From contig JBOHGM010000001.1 of NCBI GenBank assembly GCA_050699435.1, forward strand, positions 127,218 to 191,217: 64,000 bases of DNA, given 5' to 3'. The translations under genes were made by a program, and so were the position numbers. Below, in pieces: positions 20,023 to 30,299 of this stretch (positions within the stretch are counted from its first letter, which is position 1; each line of letters begins with the position of its first letter). Origin of the DNA: GCA-003244245 sp050699435 (GTDB taxonomy: Bacteria > Actinomycetota > Actinomycetes > Mycobacteriales > Pseudonocardiaceae). Below the pieces are notes generated by a model. That model searched no databases. It saw nothing but the letters and a program-made list of their open reading frames with translations, and was not told where the DNA came from.

Positions 20023-22410
20023 ATGAGGCGAGCAACCGGACTAGCAGCCGAGCGGGTGCGTCGCCTGCGCATCCAGCATGGGTGGTCGGCTCGCCAGCTT
20101 GCCGAGGAGTGTGCGCGGGCTGGGCTCCACACGCTCACCAGAAGCACCATCGCCAAGATCGAGTCGGGGGTACGGAAGTCGATCACTGCGGAGGAGGTTG
20201 AGGTGCTCGCCCGGGTTCTCGGCACAACGCCCACCAACCTGTTGTCGCCATCTCTGGACAACGGACACGTTGCCTCGCTGACCGTGCTCCACCTGTCCGA
20301 CGTCCAGTTCGGCCGGGACCACCTGTTCGGCGGCCACGGCCGGGTCAGCGCCGACCGCGACCGTGATGTGCTGTTCGGCCGGCTGCAGGGGGATCTTGAG
20401 CAGCTGGCCGACGACCCGGGGCTGTGGCCCGATCTGCTGGTGGTCACCGGGGGGCTCACCGCGTCCGGCGGAGTGCATGAGTTCGGCCAGGCCAAGGAGT
20501 TCCTGACCGGCCTCGCGGAGCAGCTCGATCTCGAACGGCGCCGGATCGTGGTCGTTCCGGGCGACCACGACGTGAGCCGATCGGCCTGCCGGGCTTACTT
20601 CCTCCAGTGTGAGGCGGACGAGGTTGACCCGCAGTCGCCCTACCGGCAGAAGTGGGACCACTTCCTCCGGCTGCTGCGTGACCTGCACGGAGCAGATGGT
20701 GAGATCGTGACCTTCGACGCCGAGCGGCAGTGGACCCTGTTGGAGGTTCCTGACCTGCGAGTGGTAGTGGCCGGGCTGAATTCAACGATCGCCGACAGCC
20801 ACCGCGGCGAGGACCATTACGGTCTCGTAGGCGAGGAGCAGGCACTCTGGTTCGCCGATCGGCTAGCCCAGTATCAGGACAAGGGCTGGCTCCGTATCGG
20901 TGCGGTGCACCACAATCCGGTTCGGGCCGCCATGCTTGACGACCAGGAACGCCTCCGTGACGTCGACGCTGTCGACCGGCTGCTCGGGCAGCGGCTGAAC
21001 CTGCTGCTGCACGGCCACGGTGCCGGTGTCCATTACTTGAGTTCCGGGCTTACGGCGCTGGGTACCGGTACCGCCGCTGCGGCCCATCCGCAATCGACCA
21101 CGGCCCCCAACCGCTACCAGCTGCTGCGGATTACGGGAGACGGACTCACCCGGTGGGCGCGCAGTTATGACCAGGCCAGCCAGCGGTGGATCGCCGACAC
21201 GGGGATGACACCGGCGGGCAGCTGGCCGGAACGGATCTCCCGACCGTGGCGCGCGGCCGGCACGACGTTCCCGGCACCCAGCCGGCCGGAACCGGTGCCC
21301 ACCACAGAGCGCACTGACCGCGGCACCGCCACACAAGCCGGCTCGGTATCGCTGGAGCCAGACCTGAATGACCCAAGGAGCGTGCTGCTGCACCGGATGG
21401 CCGCGATATGCGCCGCGCGCCACCCGGATGCGGCGATCCGCAGGTATCCGGGTAATCCACCGTATCTGCTGGTCACGTTCGTGGATGACGGCTTCACACC
21501 GCAGCTGCGGTTGGGTGTTTGCGTGGGCGACCCGACCTGCGAGGATGTCGATGCGTTCCTTTCCGGGGCGTATGCGACCGATCCAGGGATCACCTCGGAG
21601 CTGGTCTATCAGGGCGGGCGCTCCAGCAGTGACCTGGAGAATTATGCCCGGAGCCGCGGGGTGCGGTTGCGCAGCCTCATCGAGTTCCAGGGACTACTTG
21701 ACCTGCGCGGCTACGTGGCCTGGCAGGCCAAGCGACTGGCAGCCTCCCCGAACTACTCCTCGGGACGTTCCGTGCCGCAGCGCTACCGGATGATCGACAG
21801 CGAAGTTGGAGACACGCTCCAGGATCTTCCTGGCGCAGTACTCCGGTGGCTGCGCTCAGACGATATGCAGTTCATCATACTGCTCGGTGACGTTGCAGAG
21901 GACAAGACCTTCCTGCTCCATGAGCTGGTCCGGCAGCTGCCCAAGGAGATACCAGATTTGCTGCCAGTGCTGATAGATTTGCCGGCCCGGGACAAGATGC
22001 CCTCGCTCGACGAGCTGGTCGGCCGGCACCTCCTCGCTCACGGACAAGGCGAGGGATTCACCCCCGAGAAGTTCCACTACTTGCTCACCACGGGCCGGGT
22101 CGTCCTGCTGCTCGACGGATTCAACGAGCTGATCCAATCCGTCAAAGGGCAAGGTGGTGCCCGGACCCACGGCGCCCCGGCCCAGTACCGGCTATCCGAT
22201 GACCTCATAACGCTCATGGGTGCGGCCGTGGGCAAAGCCAAGATAGTAATGACTGGTCGCGCTTCATCCAGCTCCACGCCCCAGATCCGTGAGCTGATAG
22301 GTCCGCTATCTGGATACCGGCTTGTGCAGATCGAGCACCAGCCGCAAAGACGTCCCGACGACAAACCCGCCGGAACGTGGTTCGCCAGGCCAAAGAAAGA
22401 AGGGGCGTAA
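20023..22410 (+). CDS. XRE - calcineurin-like phosphoesterase - NACHT/STAND protein, truncated and with eroded active sites
   Basis: Multidomain protein of 795 aa. Residues 10-75: XRE helix-turn-helix. Residues ~85-340: metallophosphoesterase fold; its motifs are HLSDVQFG (90-97; family DxH is DxQ), VTGGLTASG (family GD lost), PGDHDVSR (family GNHD) and HGHGAG (family GHxH). Residues ~440-600: unidentified alpha/beta module. Residues ~605-750: NACHT NTPase with Walker A GDVAEDKT at 622-629 (second Gly replaced by Asp), Walker B LLLDGFNEL near 698 and sensor-like IVMTGR. The helical and repeat regions that normally follow NACHT are absent, so the 3' end looks truncated. Start ATG 20023 follows GAGGAG. 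STAND proteins of this kind are often signalling or antiphage sensors; here activity is doubtful. Confidence 0.75.
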   Translation: MRRATGLAAERVRRLRIQHGWSARQLAEECARAGLHTLTRSTIAKIESGVRKSITAEEVEVLARVLGTTPTNLLSPSLDNGHVASLTVLHLSDVQFGRDHLFGGHGRVSADRDRDVLFGRLQGDLEQLADDPGLWPDLLVVTGGLTASGGVHEFGQAKEFLTGLAEQLDLERRRIVVVPGDHDVSRSACRAYFLQCEADEVDPQSPYRQKWDHFLRLLRDLHGADGEIVTFDAERQWTLLEVPDLRVVVAGLNSTIADSHRGEDHYGLVGEEQALWFADRLAQYQDKGWLRIGAVHHNPVRAAMLDDQERLRDVDAVDRLLGQRLNLLLHGHGAGVHYLSSGLTALGTGTAAAAHPQSTTAPNRYQLLRITGDGLTRWARSYDQASQRWIADTGMTPAGSWPERISRPWRAAGTTFPAPSRPEPVPTTERTDRGTATQAGSVSLEPDLNDPRSVLLHRMAAICAARHPDAAIRRYPGNPPYLLVTFVDDGFTPQLRLGVCVGDPTCEDVDAFLSGAYATDPGITSELVYQGGRSSSDLENYARSRGVRLRSLIEFQGLLDLRGYVAWQAKRLAASPNYSSGRSVPQRYRMIDSEVGDTLQDLPGAVLRWLRSDDMQFIILLGDVAEDKTFLLHELVRQLPKEIPDLLPVLIDLPARDKMPSLDELVGRHLLAHGQGEGFTPEKFHYLLTTGRVVLLLDGFNELIQSVKGQGGARTHGAPAQYRLSDDLITLMGAAVGKAKIVMTGRASSSSTPQIRELIGPLSGYRLVQIEHQPQRRPDDKPAGTWFARPKKEGA

Positions 22411-22461
22411 CGGGCTTCGCTCCTCGGATCTTGCGCAGCAGCGCTGCGACCGTCTGCCCCA

Positions 22462-23772
22462 TCATGGCGTGGTGGATGTGCGCAGCGGCACTCCTCGGAT
22501 GGAGGCGTCTAGCACGGTAACGGTGTGCGCCATCGCGAGGCGCTCACCCGCGCCGAGCTGCTGCGTGCTGGCCGCGATCTGCATCAGGCACCCGGGGTTG
22601 GCGGTGACCAGCACCGAGGCCCCGGTGGCCAGCACGTTGCGGGCCTTGCGCTCCCCCAGTTCGGTGGCGGGCTCGGGGTGCAGCAGGTTGTAGACACCTG
22701 CCGAGCCACAGCACAGGTCGGCCTCGGCGATCTCGGTCAGCGCCAGCCCGGGGATGGCGCGCAGTAGCTCCCGGGGCTGAGTCCGGATGCCCTGGGCGTG
22801 GCCGAGGTGGCAGGCGTCGTGGTAGGCGATCGTGACGTCCAGCCGGTGACGCGGTGCGACCGGGCCCAGCTCGACGAGCAGTTCGGCCACATCGCGGGTC
22901 CGTTCGACGAAGGCGGCCGCCCGCTGCGCGTAGCCGGGATCGTCGCGCAGCAGGTGCGCATACTCCTTCATCGCCGATCCGCACCCGGCGGCGTTGACCG
23001 CCACATAGTCCACCCCGGCGGCCTCGAACTGGTCGATCAGCGCCCGGGCGAAGGAGATCGCCTCGTGCTCGCGGCCCATATGCTGCGAGAGCGCCCCGCA
23101 GCAACCCTGCCCGGGCGGGATCACCACGTCGCAGCCCTCCGCGGCGAGTACCCGCGCGGTGGCGGCGTTGACGTCGGGGAAGAACGCGTCCTGCACGCAG
23201 CCGGTGAGCATGCCGACCACTGCGCGGCGAGGGCCCGATGCGGGCACCCGGTCAGCGAGCTTCTCTCGCCGGGTGAGCTGCGGGGTCAGCGACTCCAGCA
23301 CCCGCAGTGTCGCAGGCAGCCGCGCCAGCAGCCCGGTGCGGCGCAGCAGCCGGTCCAACCCGCTGCGCTGGTAGAGCGCCAGCGGACCGCGCAGCACCCG
23401 GAGCCGCTTCGAGTGGGGGAACAGCCGGAAGATCGCCTCGTGGAGCAGCTTCTCCCGGCGGGGCCGGGAGTGGCGGCGCTCCACCTGCGCGCGGGTATCG
23501 GCGAGCAGCGGGCCATACTGGACCCCGGAGGGGCAGGCCGTCACACAGGCCATGCAGCCCAGACAAGCGTCGAAGTGCCCGACCATCGACTCCGAGAGCG
23601 GCTCCCCCTCCAGCCCGGTCTTCATCAGGTGGATGCGACCCCGCGGGGAGTCCATCTCCTCCCCCCACAGCACGTAGGTCGGGCAGGAGGGCAGGCAGAA
23701 CCCGCAGTGCACGCAGTCCTCGATCAGTTCCCGCTGCGGTGGATGGTGATCATCGAAGGCGCCCTCACCCAT
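22462..23772 (-). CDS. glcF: Glycolate oxidase iron-sulfur subunit
   Basis: Fe-S subunit (436 aa) of glycolate oxidase, passing electrons from the flavin subunits to the respiratory chain. Two 4Fe-4S motifs occur near the N-terminus (CVHCGFCLPSCPTY and CLGCMACVTACPSG), and two CCG-type cysteine-rich domains follow (GCCGALSQHMG; DLCCGSAGVYN). Start ATG 23772 abuts the glcE stop (TGAATG). Last gene of glcD-glcE-glcF. Confidence 0.93.
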   Translation of the reverse strand: MGEGAFDDHHPPQRELIEDCVHCGFCLPSCPTYVLWGEEMDSPRGRIHLMKTGLEGEPLSESMVGHFDACLGCMACVTACPSGVQYGPLLADTRAQVERRHSRPRREKLLHEAIFRLFPHSKRLRVLRGPLALYQRSGLDRLLRRTGLLARLPATLRVLESLTPQLTRREKLADRVPASGPRRAVVGMLTGCVQDAFFPDVNAATARVLAAEGCDVVIPPGQGCCGALSQHMGREHEAISFARALIDQFEAAGVDYVAVNAAGCGSAMKEYAHLLRDDPGYAQRAAAFVERTRDVAELLVELGPVAPRHRLDVTIAYHDACHLGHAQGIRTQPRELLRAIPGLALTEIAEADLCCGSAGVYNLLHPEPATELGERKARNVLATGASVLVTANPGCLMQIAASTQQLGAGERLAMAHTVTVLDASIRGVPLRTSTTP

Positions 23773-24987
23773 TCAGATCCCTCCTACGAACCGGCCCGGG
23801 GCCAGCCGATTCCCCGGATCGAACTCATCCTTGAGCCGGCGCATCAACGTCAACGCGGGCACCGGCCCCCACACGTCAAGACCGGCTTTGCGCCACGGCG
23901 GCGCGCAGCGCAGCACCGCACTGCCGCCGCGGCGGGCCGCGATCCGGCGCAGCTCGGCCAGCTCGGTTCCGACCTGGTCACCGTCATCCAGGCCGACGGC
24001 CAGCACCCCGGCCCCGGCCGAGCCACGCAGCGCACCGGGAGCAGCGGCCAGCAGATCGGCCAGCCCGCTGGGTTCGCAGCTGAGCACTACACCCGGACCC
24101 TTCGGTAGGTACGGCGGCCTGCCCCACCATCCTGGTGGCACTGGGGCGATGCTGGCCGGCGTCCCGGCCGCGCGGCTGAGCAGACCCGCGACCTCCTCGG
24201 CCCGTGCCCCGATGCCCTCGGCGACACCCTCCAGGGCGACACCGACGGCGACCGGCCCCCCCGGTACGGGCCGGTCCACCTCCAGGGCCACCGGCTCGTG
24301 CTGCGAGCTGCGGACCGCCGCGACGGCGTCCGCGGCGCGCGTGGCGTCGGGGGCCGCCGCGGTGACCCACCGGCTGGTGTCGGGCAACGGGTGCAGCCGG
24401 AACACCGCCTCGGTGATGACGCCGAGGGTGCCCAGCGAACCGGTGTAGAGCTTGGCCAGGTCGTAGCCGGCGACGTTCTTCACCACGGTCCCGCCGGCTT
24501 TCGTGACGCTACCGTCGGCGAGCACCACGGTGATGCCGATGATCAGATCGCGCACCGCCCCGTACCGGTACCGCAGCGGACCGGATGCGGCGGTGGCGAT
24601 GGTGCCGCCGACGGTGCCGCTCCCGTCCAGCGCCAGTCGCTGCCGGTAAGTGGCGAGCGCGCGCTGCAGATCAACCAGGGCCAGACCGGCCTGGGCGGTG
24701 ACTACCAGATCGCCCGCCACGTGCGCGAGCACCGCGTTCATCCTGCTGGTGTCCAGGATCAGGTCCAGCTCTCGGGGCGCGGCTCCCCAGCCCAGCCGGG
24801 TGCCGGTGCCTCGGGCGACCACTCGCAGCCCAAGCCCGGCAGCCGCACGCAGTACTGCGGAGACCTCCTCGGTACTGGCGGGCCGGGCCACCCAGCGCGC
24901 CGGGACCCCGTCGACGACGTCGTCCACACCGGCCTCGGTCACCTCAGCGCAGGCCGCGCGGAGCCCGTCGAGGGTCGGGGCGGCCAT
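23773..24987 (-). CDS. glcE: Glycolate oxidase FAD-binding subunit
   Basis: FAD-binding protein of 404 aa with the PCMH-type fold: VVARGTGTRLGWG, SGTVGGTIATAASGPLRYRYG, and VKNVAGYDLAKLYTGSLGTL. Lacks the C-terminal substrate part of GlcD, as GlcE does. Its ATG overlaps the glcD stop by one base (TGATG), indicating coupled translation. Works with GlcD and GlcF to oxidise glycolate to glyoxylate at the membrane. Confidence 0.92.
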   Translation of the reverse strand: MAAPTLDGLRAACAEVTEAGVDDVVDGVPARWVARPASTEEVSAVLRAAAGLGLRVVARGTGTRLGWGAAPRELDLILDTSRMNAVLAHVAGDLVVTAQAGLALVDLQRALATYRQRLALDGSGTVGGTIATAASGPLRYRYGAVRDLIIGITVVLADGSVTKAGGTVVKNVAGYDLAKLYTGSLGTLGVITEAVFRLHPLPDTSRWVTAAAPDATRAADAVAAVRSSQHEPVALEVDRPVPGGPVAVGVALEGVAEGIGARAEEVAGLLSRAAGTPASIAPVPPGWWGRPPYLPKGPGVVLSCEPSGLADLLAAAPGALRGSAGAGVLAVGLDDGDQVGTELAELRRIAARRGGSAVLRCAPPWRKAGLDVWGPVPALTLMRRLKDEFDPGNRLAPGRFVGGI

Positions 24988-26465
24988 CAGAACTGCTCCG
25001 CCAGACCCGCGGCCTGCAGGGGATGCACGCCCTTGTGCTTGCCGGGCACTTCGCCGCACAGCCGGGGGGTGGGGAACACCTTGCCGGGGTTGCACACCCC
25101 GGCCGGGTCGAACGCGCAGCGCAGCCGTTGCATGGTGTCCAGGTCCTCGGCGGTGAACATCCGCGGCATGTACTGCGACTTGTCCGTGCCGATGCCGTGC
25201 TCCCCGGTGATCGAGCCGCCGTACGCGATACACAGGTCGAGGATGGCGCCGGAGAGCTCCTCCGCGGCCTGCGCCTCGCCCGGCTTCGCCGCATCGAAGA
25301 GCACCAGCGGATGCAGGTTGCCGTCGCCGGCGTGGAACACGTTGGCCACCCGTACGCCGGCGCCGCTGGCCAGCTCGGCAATTTTGCGGAGCACCTCGGG
25401 CAACACCGTTCGGGGGATCACCCCGTCCTGGACGATGTAGTCCGGGCTGATCCGGCCGACTGCAGCGAACGCCGACTTGCGGCCCTTCCAGAACAGCGCT
25501 CGCTGGGCGTCATCCCGGGCCACCCGGATCTCGAAGGCGCCCGCATCGGTGCAGTGCCGCTGCACCGCGGCGAAGGTGTGCTCCACCTCGGCGGCCGGGC
25601 CGTCCAGTTCCACCACCAGCACGGCGCCTGCGCCTTCGGGATAACCGCAGTGCACTGCGGCCTCGGCAGCCTCGATGGCCAGCGCGTCCATCATCTCGAT
25701 CGCGGCGGGCGTGACTCCGTCGGCGATGATCTGCGACACCGCGCTGCCCGCCTCGTCCACGCCGGGGAATGCGGCCAGCAGGCAGCGCACCGACTCCGGG
25801 GCCCGCAGCAGCCGCACCACGATCTTCGTGGCGATCCCGAGGGTACCCTCGCTGCCGATGAACGCACCGAGCAGGTCGTAGCCGGGCGTGTCCCGGGTGG
25901 TGCCGCCGAGCCAGACCAGCTCCCCGTCCGGGGTGACCACCTCGACACCGAGCACATGGTGGGTGGTGAACCCGTACTTCAGGCAGTGCGCACCGCCGGA
26001 GTTCTCCGCGACGTTGCCGCCCACCGAGCACACCTGCTGGCTGGACGGGTCGGGCGCGAAATACCAGCCGTGCGGCGCAGCCGCCTTCGTGACGTCGAGG
26101 TTGATCACCCCTGGCTCCACCACGGCCCGCTCGTTGGCGATGTCGACCTCCAGGATCCGGCGCATCCGGGAGGTCACGATCAGCACGCCGTCGGCGTGCG
26201 GCAGCGCCCCGCCGGACAGTCCCGTCCCGGAGCCGCGGGCCACGAACGGCACTCCGGCCGCGGCGCAGGCCCGGACCACGGCGGCGATCTGCTCGGCGGA
26301 CTCCGGCAGCACGACGATCGCCGGTACCACCCGGTGATGGGCCAGCCCGTCGCACTCGTAGGTGCGCAGCCGCTGCCGATCGGTGATCACCGCGCCCGGC
26401 CCGAGTAGCGCAGCGAACTCCGCGGCCAGCAACCCCAGCCCGTTGCCCTCGCGCGTCGTGGTCAT
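24987..26465 (-). CDS. glcD: Glycolate oxidase catalytic subunit
   Basis: FAD-dependent 2-hydroxyacid dehydrogenase, 492 aa. PCMH FAD domain at the N-terminus (ARGSGTGLSGGALP; GGNVAENSGGAHCLKYG; GAFIGSEGTLGIAT) and FAD-oxidase C domain with the conserved VFHAGDGNLHP and GEHGIGTDK. First gene of the glcDEF operon; start ATG 26465 follows AGGAG closely. The glyoxylate produced could feed glycine metabolism. D-lactate dehydrogenase is the main alternative, but the glcE and glcF neighbours favour glycolate. Confidence 0.93.
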   Translation of the reverse strand: MTTTREGNGLGLLAAEFAALLGPGAVITDRQRLRTYECDGLAHHRVVPAIVVLPESAEQIAAVVRACAAAGVPFVARGSGTGLSGGALPHADGVLIVTSRMRRILEVDIANERAVVEPGVINLDVTKAAAPHGWYFAPDPSSQQVCSVGGNVAENSGGAHCLKYGFTTHHVLGVEVVTPDGELVWLGGTTRDTPGYDLLGAFIGSEGTLGIATKIVVRLLRAPESVRCLLAAFPGVDEAGSAVSQIIADGVTPAAIEMMDALAIEAAEAAVHCGYPEGAGAVLVVELDGPAAEVEHTFAAVQRHCTDAGAFEIRVARDDAQRALFWKGRKSAFAAVGRISPDYIVQDGVIPRTVLPEVLRKIAELASGAGVRVANVFHAGDGNLHPLVLFDAAKPGEAQAAEELSGAILDLCIAYGGSITGEHGIGTDKSQYMPRMFTAEDLDTMQRLRCAFDPAGVCNPGKVFPTPRLCGEVPGKHKGVHPLQAAGLAEQF

Positions 26466-26658
26466 CTCCTACTTCCCTGGTTCTGCCTCGCCCGATCGGT
26501 ACATGTCCAGCTTCCCAGACATCCCCAAAGCGTCACACGGATGCCGTGCAGGCTCCAGCGCACACCGGGCTCCGACCCGCGGCGCCGCGAGTTGAGCTTC
26601 CCGGTTGCGGCACCCGAGGTTCGTTGCCCGTTCTTTACGGTGTGTTTGTGATAGCGGG

Positions 26659-28543
26659 GTGGACATTGATCGCTTCTTTACGCTCGGCCCACAACTGCCG
26701 TTCCAAGCCCATGACGTCTTCACCGACCGCGAGCCCTTCATCGCCGCGTTCTACGAGCGGGCGCTGTTACTGACTCGCCGGTCAGGGCCTGCCGCGGACC
26801 TGATGGACTTCCAGCGGCCCGCGGACAACGTGCTGGCGTTCGTCGGCAATGGCGGGCTGGGCAAGTCGACGCTGCTGCGGGAGCTGGTCCGCCTCGTCAT
26901 CGACGGGACGCTGCAGGGCCTGCCTGGCTCGTGCGCTGGCGCGGTGGTTGACTTTGCCGACGCCGGAAGCCGCAGCTTCGAGACGATCCTCCTACGGGTC
27001 CGGGCCGCACTCGGGTGTCTCGGCGGGGGGTGGTCGGCGTTCGACCTGGCGCTGTCCGTGTACTGGGAGCGCAAGCATCCCGGCGAGTCACTCACCGGTT
27101 TCTTGAAGAAGACAACCACCCTCGGGAGGGTCGCGGACTCCACCCAGGTCGCCGATCAGATCTCGACAACAGTCGACGCGCTGTTCGCCGGTGGCCTGGG
27201 CCTGGTCGGTTTTGGCGTGCACCTGGCGCAACTGGCCAGGGAAGCAGGCGGACGCGGTATCGCGCTGCGGCGGATCCGCCGTGACCTGTCCGCCTTCGAT
27301 GTGATCCTCGCCGAGCAGGAACCGGACCGGATGCTCGGCTACCTGCCGCTGCTGCTGGCCTACGACCTTGAACACCACCGGACCACGACATCGACACTCG
27401 CTGTGGTGGTCTTTGACACCTTTGAGGAAGTGCAGGCAGCACCCTGCGAACGCAGCGGGCTGGAAGACCTCGTTGTCCGGCTGGTCTATCTGATGCCAAA
27501 CGTGCTCTTCCTCGCCGGTTCGCGTCGACCGCTGGCCTGGCCGGATCCGGTCCGCAGTGTCGGGCTCACCTACGGCGGCGCAGCTCGCTGGCCCGGTCTG
27601 GTCGACAACCCGCGCCCCGTCGACCAGTTCTCCCTCGATGGTTTCCGACCTGCCACAGCGGACCTGTATCTGCAGACGAGGCTAACCCATGACGAGCAGC
27701 CCGCGATACCAGCGGAGATACGCCGCCGGATCATCGAAGGGGCTGACGGGTCGCCGCACTACTTGGAGCTGTCGGCGGGCTTGTTCGAGCAAATTGCGGC
27801 GCGCGGCGAGGAACCCCAGCCGGACCTGTTCGGATTGCCGTTCCCGGAGCTGGTCTTGAGCACCATGCGGGACCTCGACGAGACCGACCGCGATCTGCTG
27901 CGCGCCGCCGCCTTGCTGTCCGCATTCGACATCGGCGTGCTCGCGGCGGCGTTGCCGCAGGTCCGGCAGCGGCGGATCGAGGAGTTCACCCGCCGTAGCT
28001 TCGTCCACCATGAGCCGGGCGTGTGGCCGCCGTTCCGCCTGCATGAGAACCTGCGCGCAACTCGTCACCTCGCGCTCGCTTGGCATGTGGCTGGATCCCG
28101 GCCGCTCCCTCGCTGTCCTCCCGGAAGCCCGTGACCTCAACGCAGCGCTCGGCGACGCCATCGGCCTCGCTCAATGCGACATGGCCGCAGCCCTAGTACA
28201 CGCTCACGGGGGCTGGCCGGACGACGCCGACCACACTCTGGCCGCAGCACGTGACGGCCTGATTCGGGCCGGGGCGCACTTCGAGCTGCTACCCGTCGCT
28301 CCCCTGCAGATCTTGCTCGACGCCGCCCGCGGCCGGGATACGGAGGCACTCGACGGTGCCCGCCGCTTGATCGACTGCGCACCGGTCGGACCGCCGAGCT
28401 GGTCAGCGATCGCCGCGCTGTGGGTGGACCGGCCCGACTGGTACGACTTTGACAGCCTCGACTGGCTCGACCCAACCACCGCCCGGCAGCGCTGGCGTGC
28501 ACCGCTGGAGCGTCTGCGTGCGGCGATATCGGCTGGGGCATGA
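26659..28543 (+). pseudogene. STAND-type ATPase with TPR-like tail, frameshifted
   Basis: The first frame (GTG 26659 to 28134) encodes a P-loop NTPase: Walker A GNGGLGKS at residues 63-70 and Walker B VVVFDTFEE with Asp at 253, followed by a winged-helix-like region (DLLRAAALLSAFDIGVLAAA). After FRLHENLRAT the frame turns into nonsense. The continuation is found in the next frame from about 28085 to 28543 (ALGDAIGLAQCDMAAALVHA; repeat-like helices). A short deletion with frame change near 28045-28085 best explains this. STAND ATPases of this size are often regulatory or immune sensors. Confidence 0.7.
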
Positions 28544-28550
28544 TAGCGAT

Positions 28551-29464
28551 ATGAGCGTCGTCGACCATTGCGGTCTCCTTGACGTGGACGACGTGCGAGC
28601 CACGATCTCCACCTGTCCGATCCCCGCCGACGAGACCCGTGCGGCGCTGATGGCTGCTACTCGCAGCGCTGCGTTCGATGGGCCCGCGCTGTCTGGGCCG
28701 CACGACGCCGCCGTGTTCGCAGGGGTCCTGACGATCGCCAAGGCGCAGCATCGCGAGCACGAACGCCTGGCCACTGCACACTGGTTCGACGAGATCCGCG
28801 CGACCGTCGGTGTGCCAGCTCCGAAGCTTCTGGACTCGGGCACCGTATCCACAGCAGGAGGGCCACGGTGGTGGCTGGTGCTCTCCCACATGCCGGGGAT
28901 CGAGAAGGCTGCACCCGATGCGCAACGTCAGCGGCAGCTCGGTCACTGGCTACGGTCCTGGCATGAACAGGCCCCTGCCAGGGGTCTGCGACTGGACAGC
29001 CCCGGTGGGTTGGGCGCGTTCCTCGGCACCCCCCGCGCTGCCTTCCCCGAGACCTATCCGGCCATTGCCGAGGCACTTGCCCAGGTATGTCAGGGTATGG
29101 CGATGACGCCGATCCATGGCGATGTTGCCGTTGGACACAACACGTTGTGCACAGGCGACGAACTGACCGCGATCCTGGACCCCGGTGTGGTCCACGTCGG
29201 ACCGCGCCCATGCTCGACCTGGCCTGGGCGCTGGCGATCGACCTGCCCCATGGAGCGGATCCTGCGCCGCTTCTCGATGGCTACAGCCACGATGCCGTCG
29301 ACGCCAATGCGCTGGACGCGCTGCTGCCACACCTGCTGCTGCGCAGACTCGTCGACACGCTCATCACCGGACACCACGACGACGTGCGGTGGCTGGCCCA
29401 CGAGTTGCACTGCCGCGCGCCGCGCCTGTTGGAGCTATCTGGCGCTGCTGCCTGTGTCCGCTGA
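28551..29464 (+). pseudogene. Aminoglycoside-phosphotransferase-like kinase, frameshifted
   Basis: APH/choline-kinase-fold protein starting at ATG 28551. The catalytic region reads TPIHGDVAVGHNTL followed by the metal-binding Asp in AILDPGVVHVG. Immediately after, at about 29205, the frame is lost; the proper continuation (PMLDLAWALAIDLPHGADPA to LLELSGAAACVR) is in another frame ending at 29464. A 1-bp change restores one protein of about 304 aa. In HGDVAVGHN the Asn is one residue farther from the Asp than in the usual motif. Substrate unknown. Confidence 0.65.
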
Positions 29465-29540
29465 GCTCTGCCAGCCTCGTCGGGCCGCTCGCATCGGCCG
29501 GTCTGCCGTCTGGCCATGTTGTGCGGTCAGCTCAGAATTG

Positions 29541-30299
29541 TCAGGTCTGCAAGCCCAGGAGCTGCGCGTAGGCTGCGGGAATGAACCGGTCGGTAACGTT
29601 TGCCGGGGTGGACAAGCGCGCGGCCAGATCCGGCTCGTCGGCGCGTGCGTAGAACCGGTTCAGGCCATCGAACAGCGCCAGGACGTAGCCGCGGTCCAAC
29701 AGCTGTGGTTCCCAGTCCTCGTGGCTTGGAATCGTCGTGTCCGGAAGCGTCGCTTCGACCACAACGACACGTGGACGCCAGGTCCGTAGATCGGCTGAGG
29801 CCAACACGGCGGCTTCGCTGCCCTCGACGTCGACCTTTAGGAGGTCGAAACCGGGGGTCACGTGTTCGGACAGCACCGATTCCAGGGTGACGACGTCGAC
29901 TTCGAAGTCCTCCACGCTCCAGCCGGTTCGGCGGTGCAGATTCACGATCTCCGGCTCCAGCGTGGAGAGCCCGGCCCCGCCGTGAAGCGTCTCGGTCGGC
30001 AAGATTCGATGGAACACCGCCCGGCCCGGCTCGGTGCTGACAGCCACCGCGAGGTTCACGTCCAGGGGACGGGCCTTGACCAGCATGTCGAACCGGTCCG
30101 GGAGCGGCTCGATGTTCACGCCACGCCAGCCGAAGCGGTCCACCAGGTTTTTAGTCAGCGATCCCATGTCCGGTTCGCCTGCGCCAACATCGACGAAGAA
30201 GCCGTTCCGTTTGCCCGCGAAGGCGCGCACCAACACGACGTCCTCGGCGTTGCCGCCGTAGGCTATCGTGTCGAACTTTGGTGGAGGATAAGCTGACAC
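29541..30299 (-). CDS. FkbM-family methyltransferase
   Basis: SAM-dependent O-methyltransferase of the FkbM family, 252 aa. Motifs: FFVDVGAGEPDMGSLT (motif I), WRGVNIEPLPDRFD, and FDLLKVDVEGSEAAVL, the family's signature acidic motif. Starts at GTG 30299. Family members methylate sugars or natural products; no biosynthetic neighbours here define the substrate. Between 30300 and 30586 I see no gene, only somewhat AT-richer sequence with two copies of ATCCTGTCA. Confidence 0.85.
   Translation of the reverse strand: MSAYPPPKFDTIAYGGNAEDVVLVRAFAGKRNGFFVDVGAGEPDMGSLTKNLVDRFGWRGVNIEPLPDRFDMLVKARPLDVNLAVAVSTEPGRAVFHRILPTETLHGGAGLSTLEPEIVNLHRRTGWSVEDFEVDVVTLESVLSEHVTPGFDLLKVDVEGSEAAVLASADLRTWRPRVVVVEATLPDTTIPSHEDWEPQLLDRGYVLALFDGLNRFYARADEPDLAARLSTPANVTDRFIPAAYAQLLGLQT

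Noticed and set aside
25023..26408. Long plus-strand open frame (461 codons) opposite glcD
   Set aside because: Shadow of glcD, which has full FAD-domain signatures.
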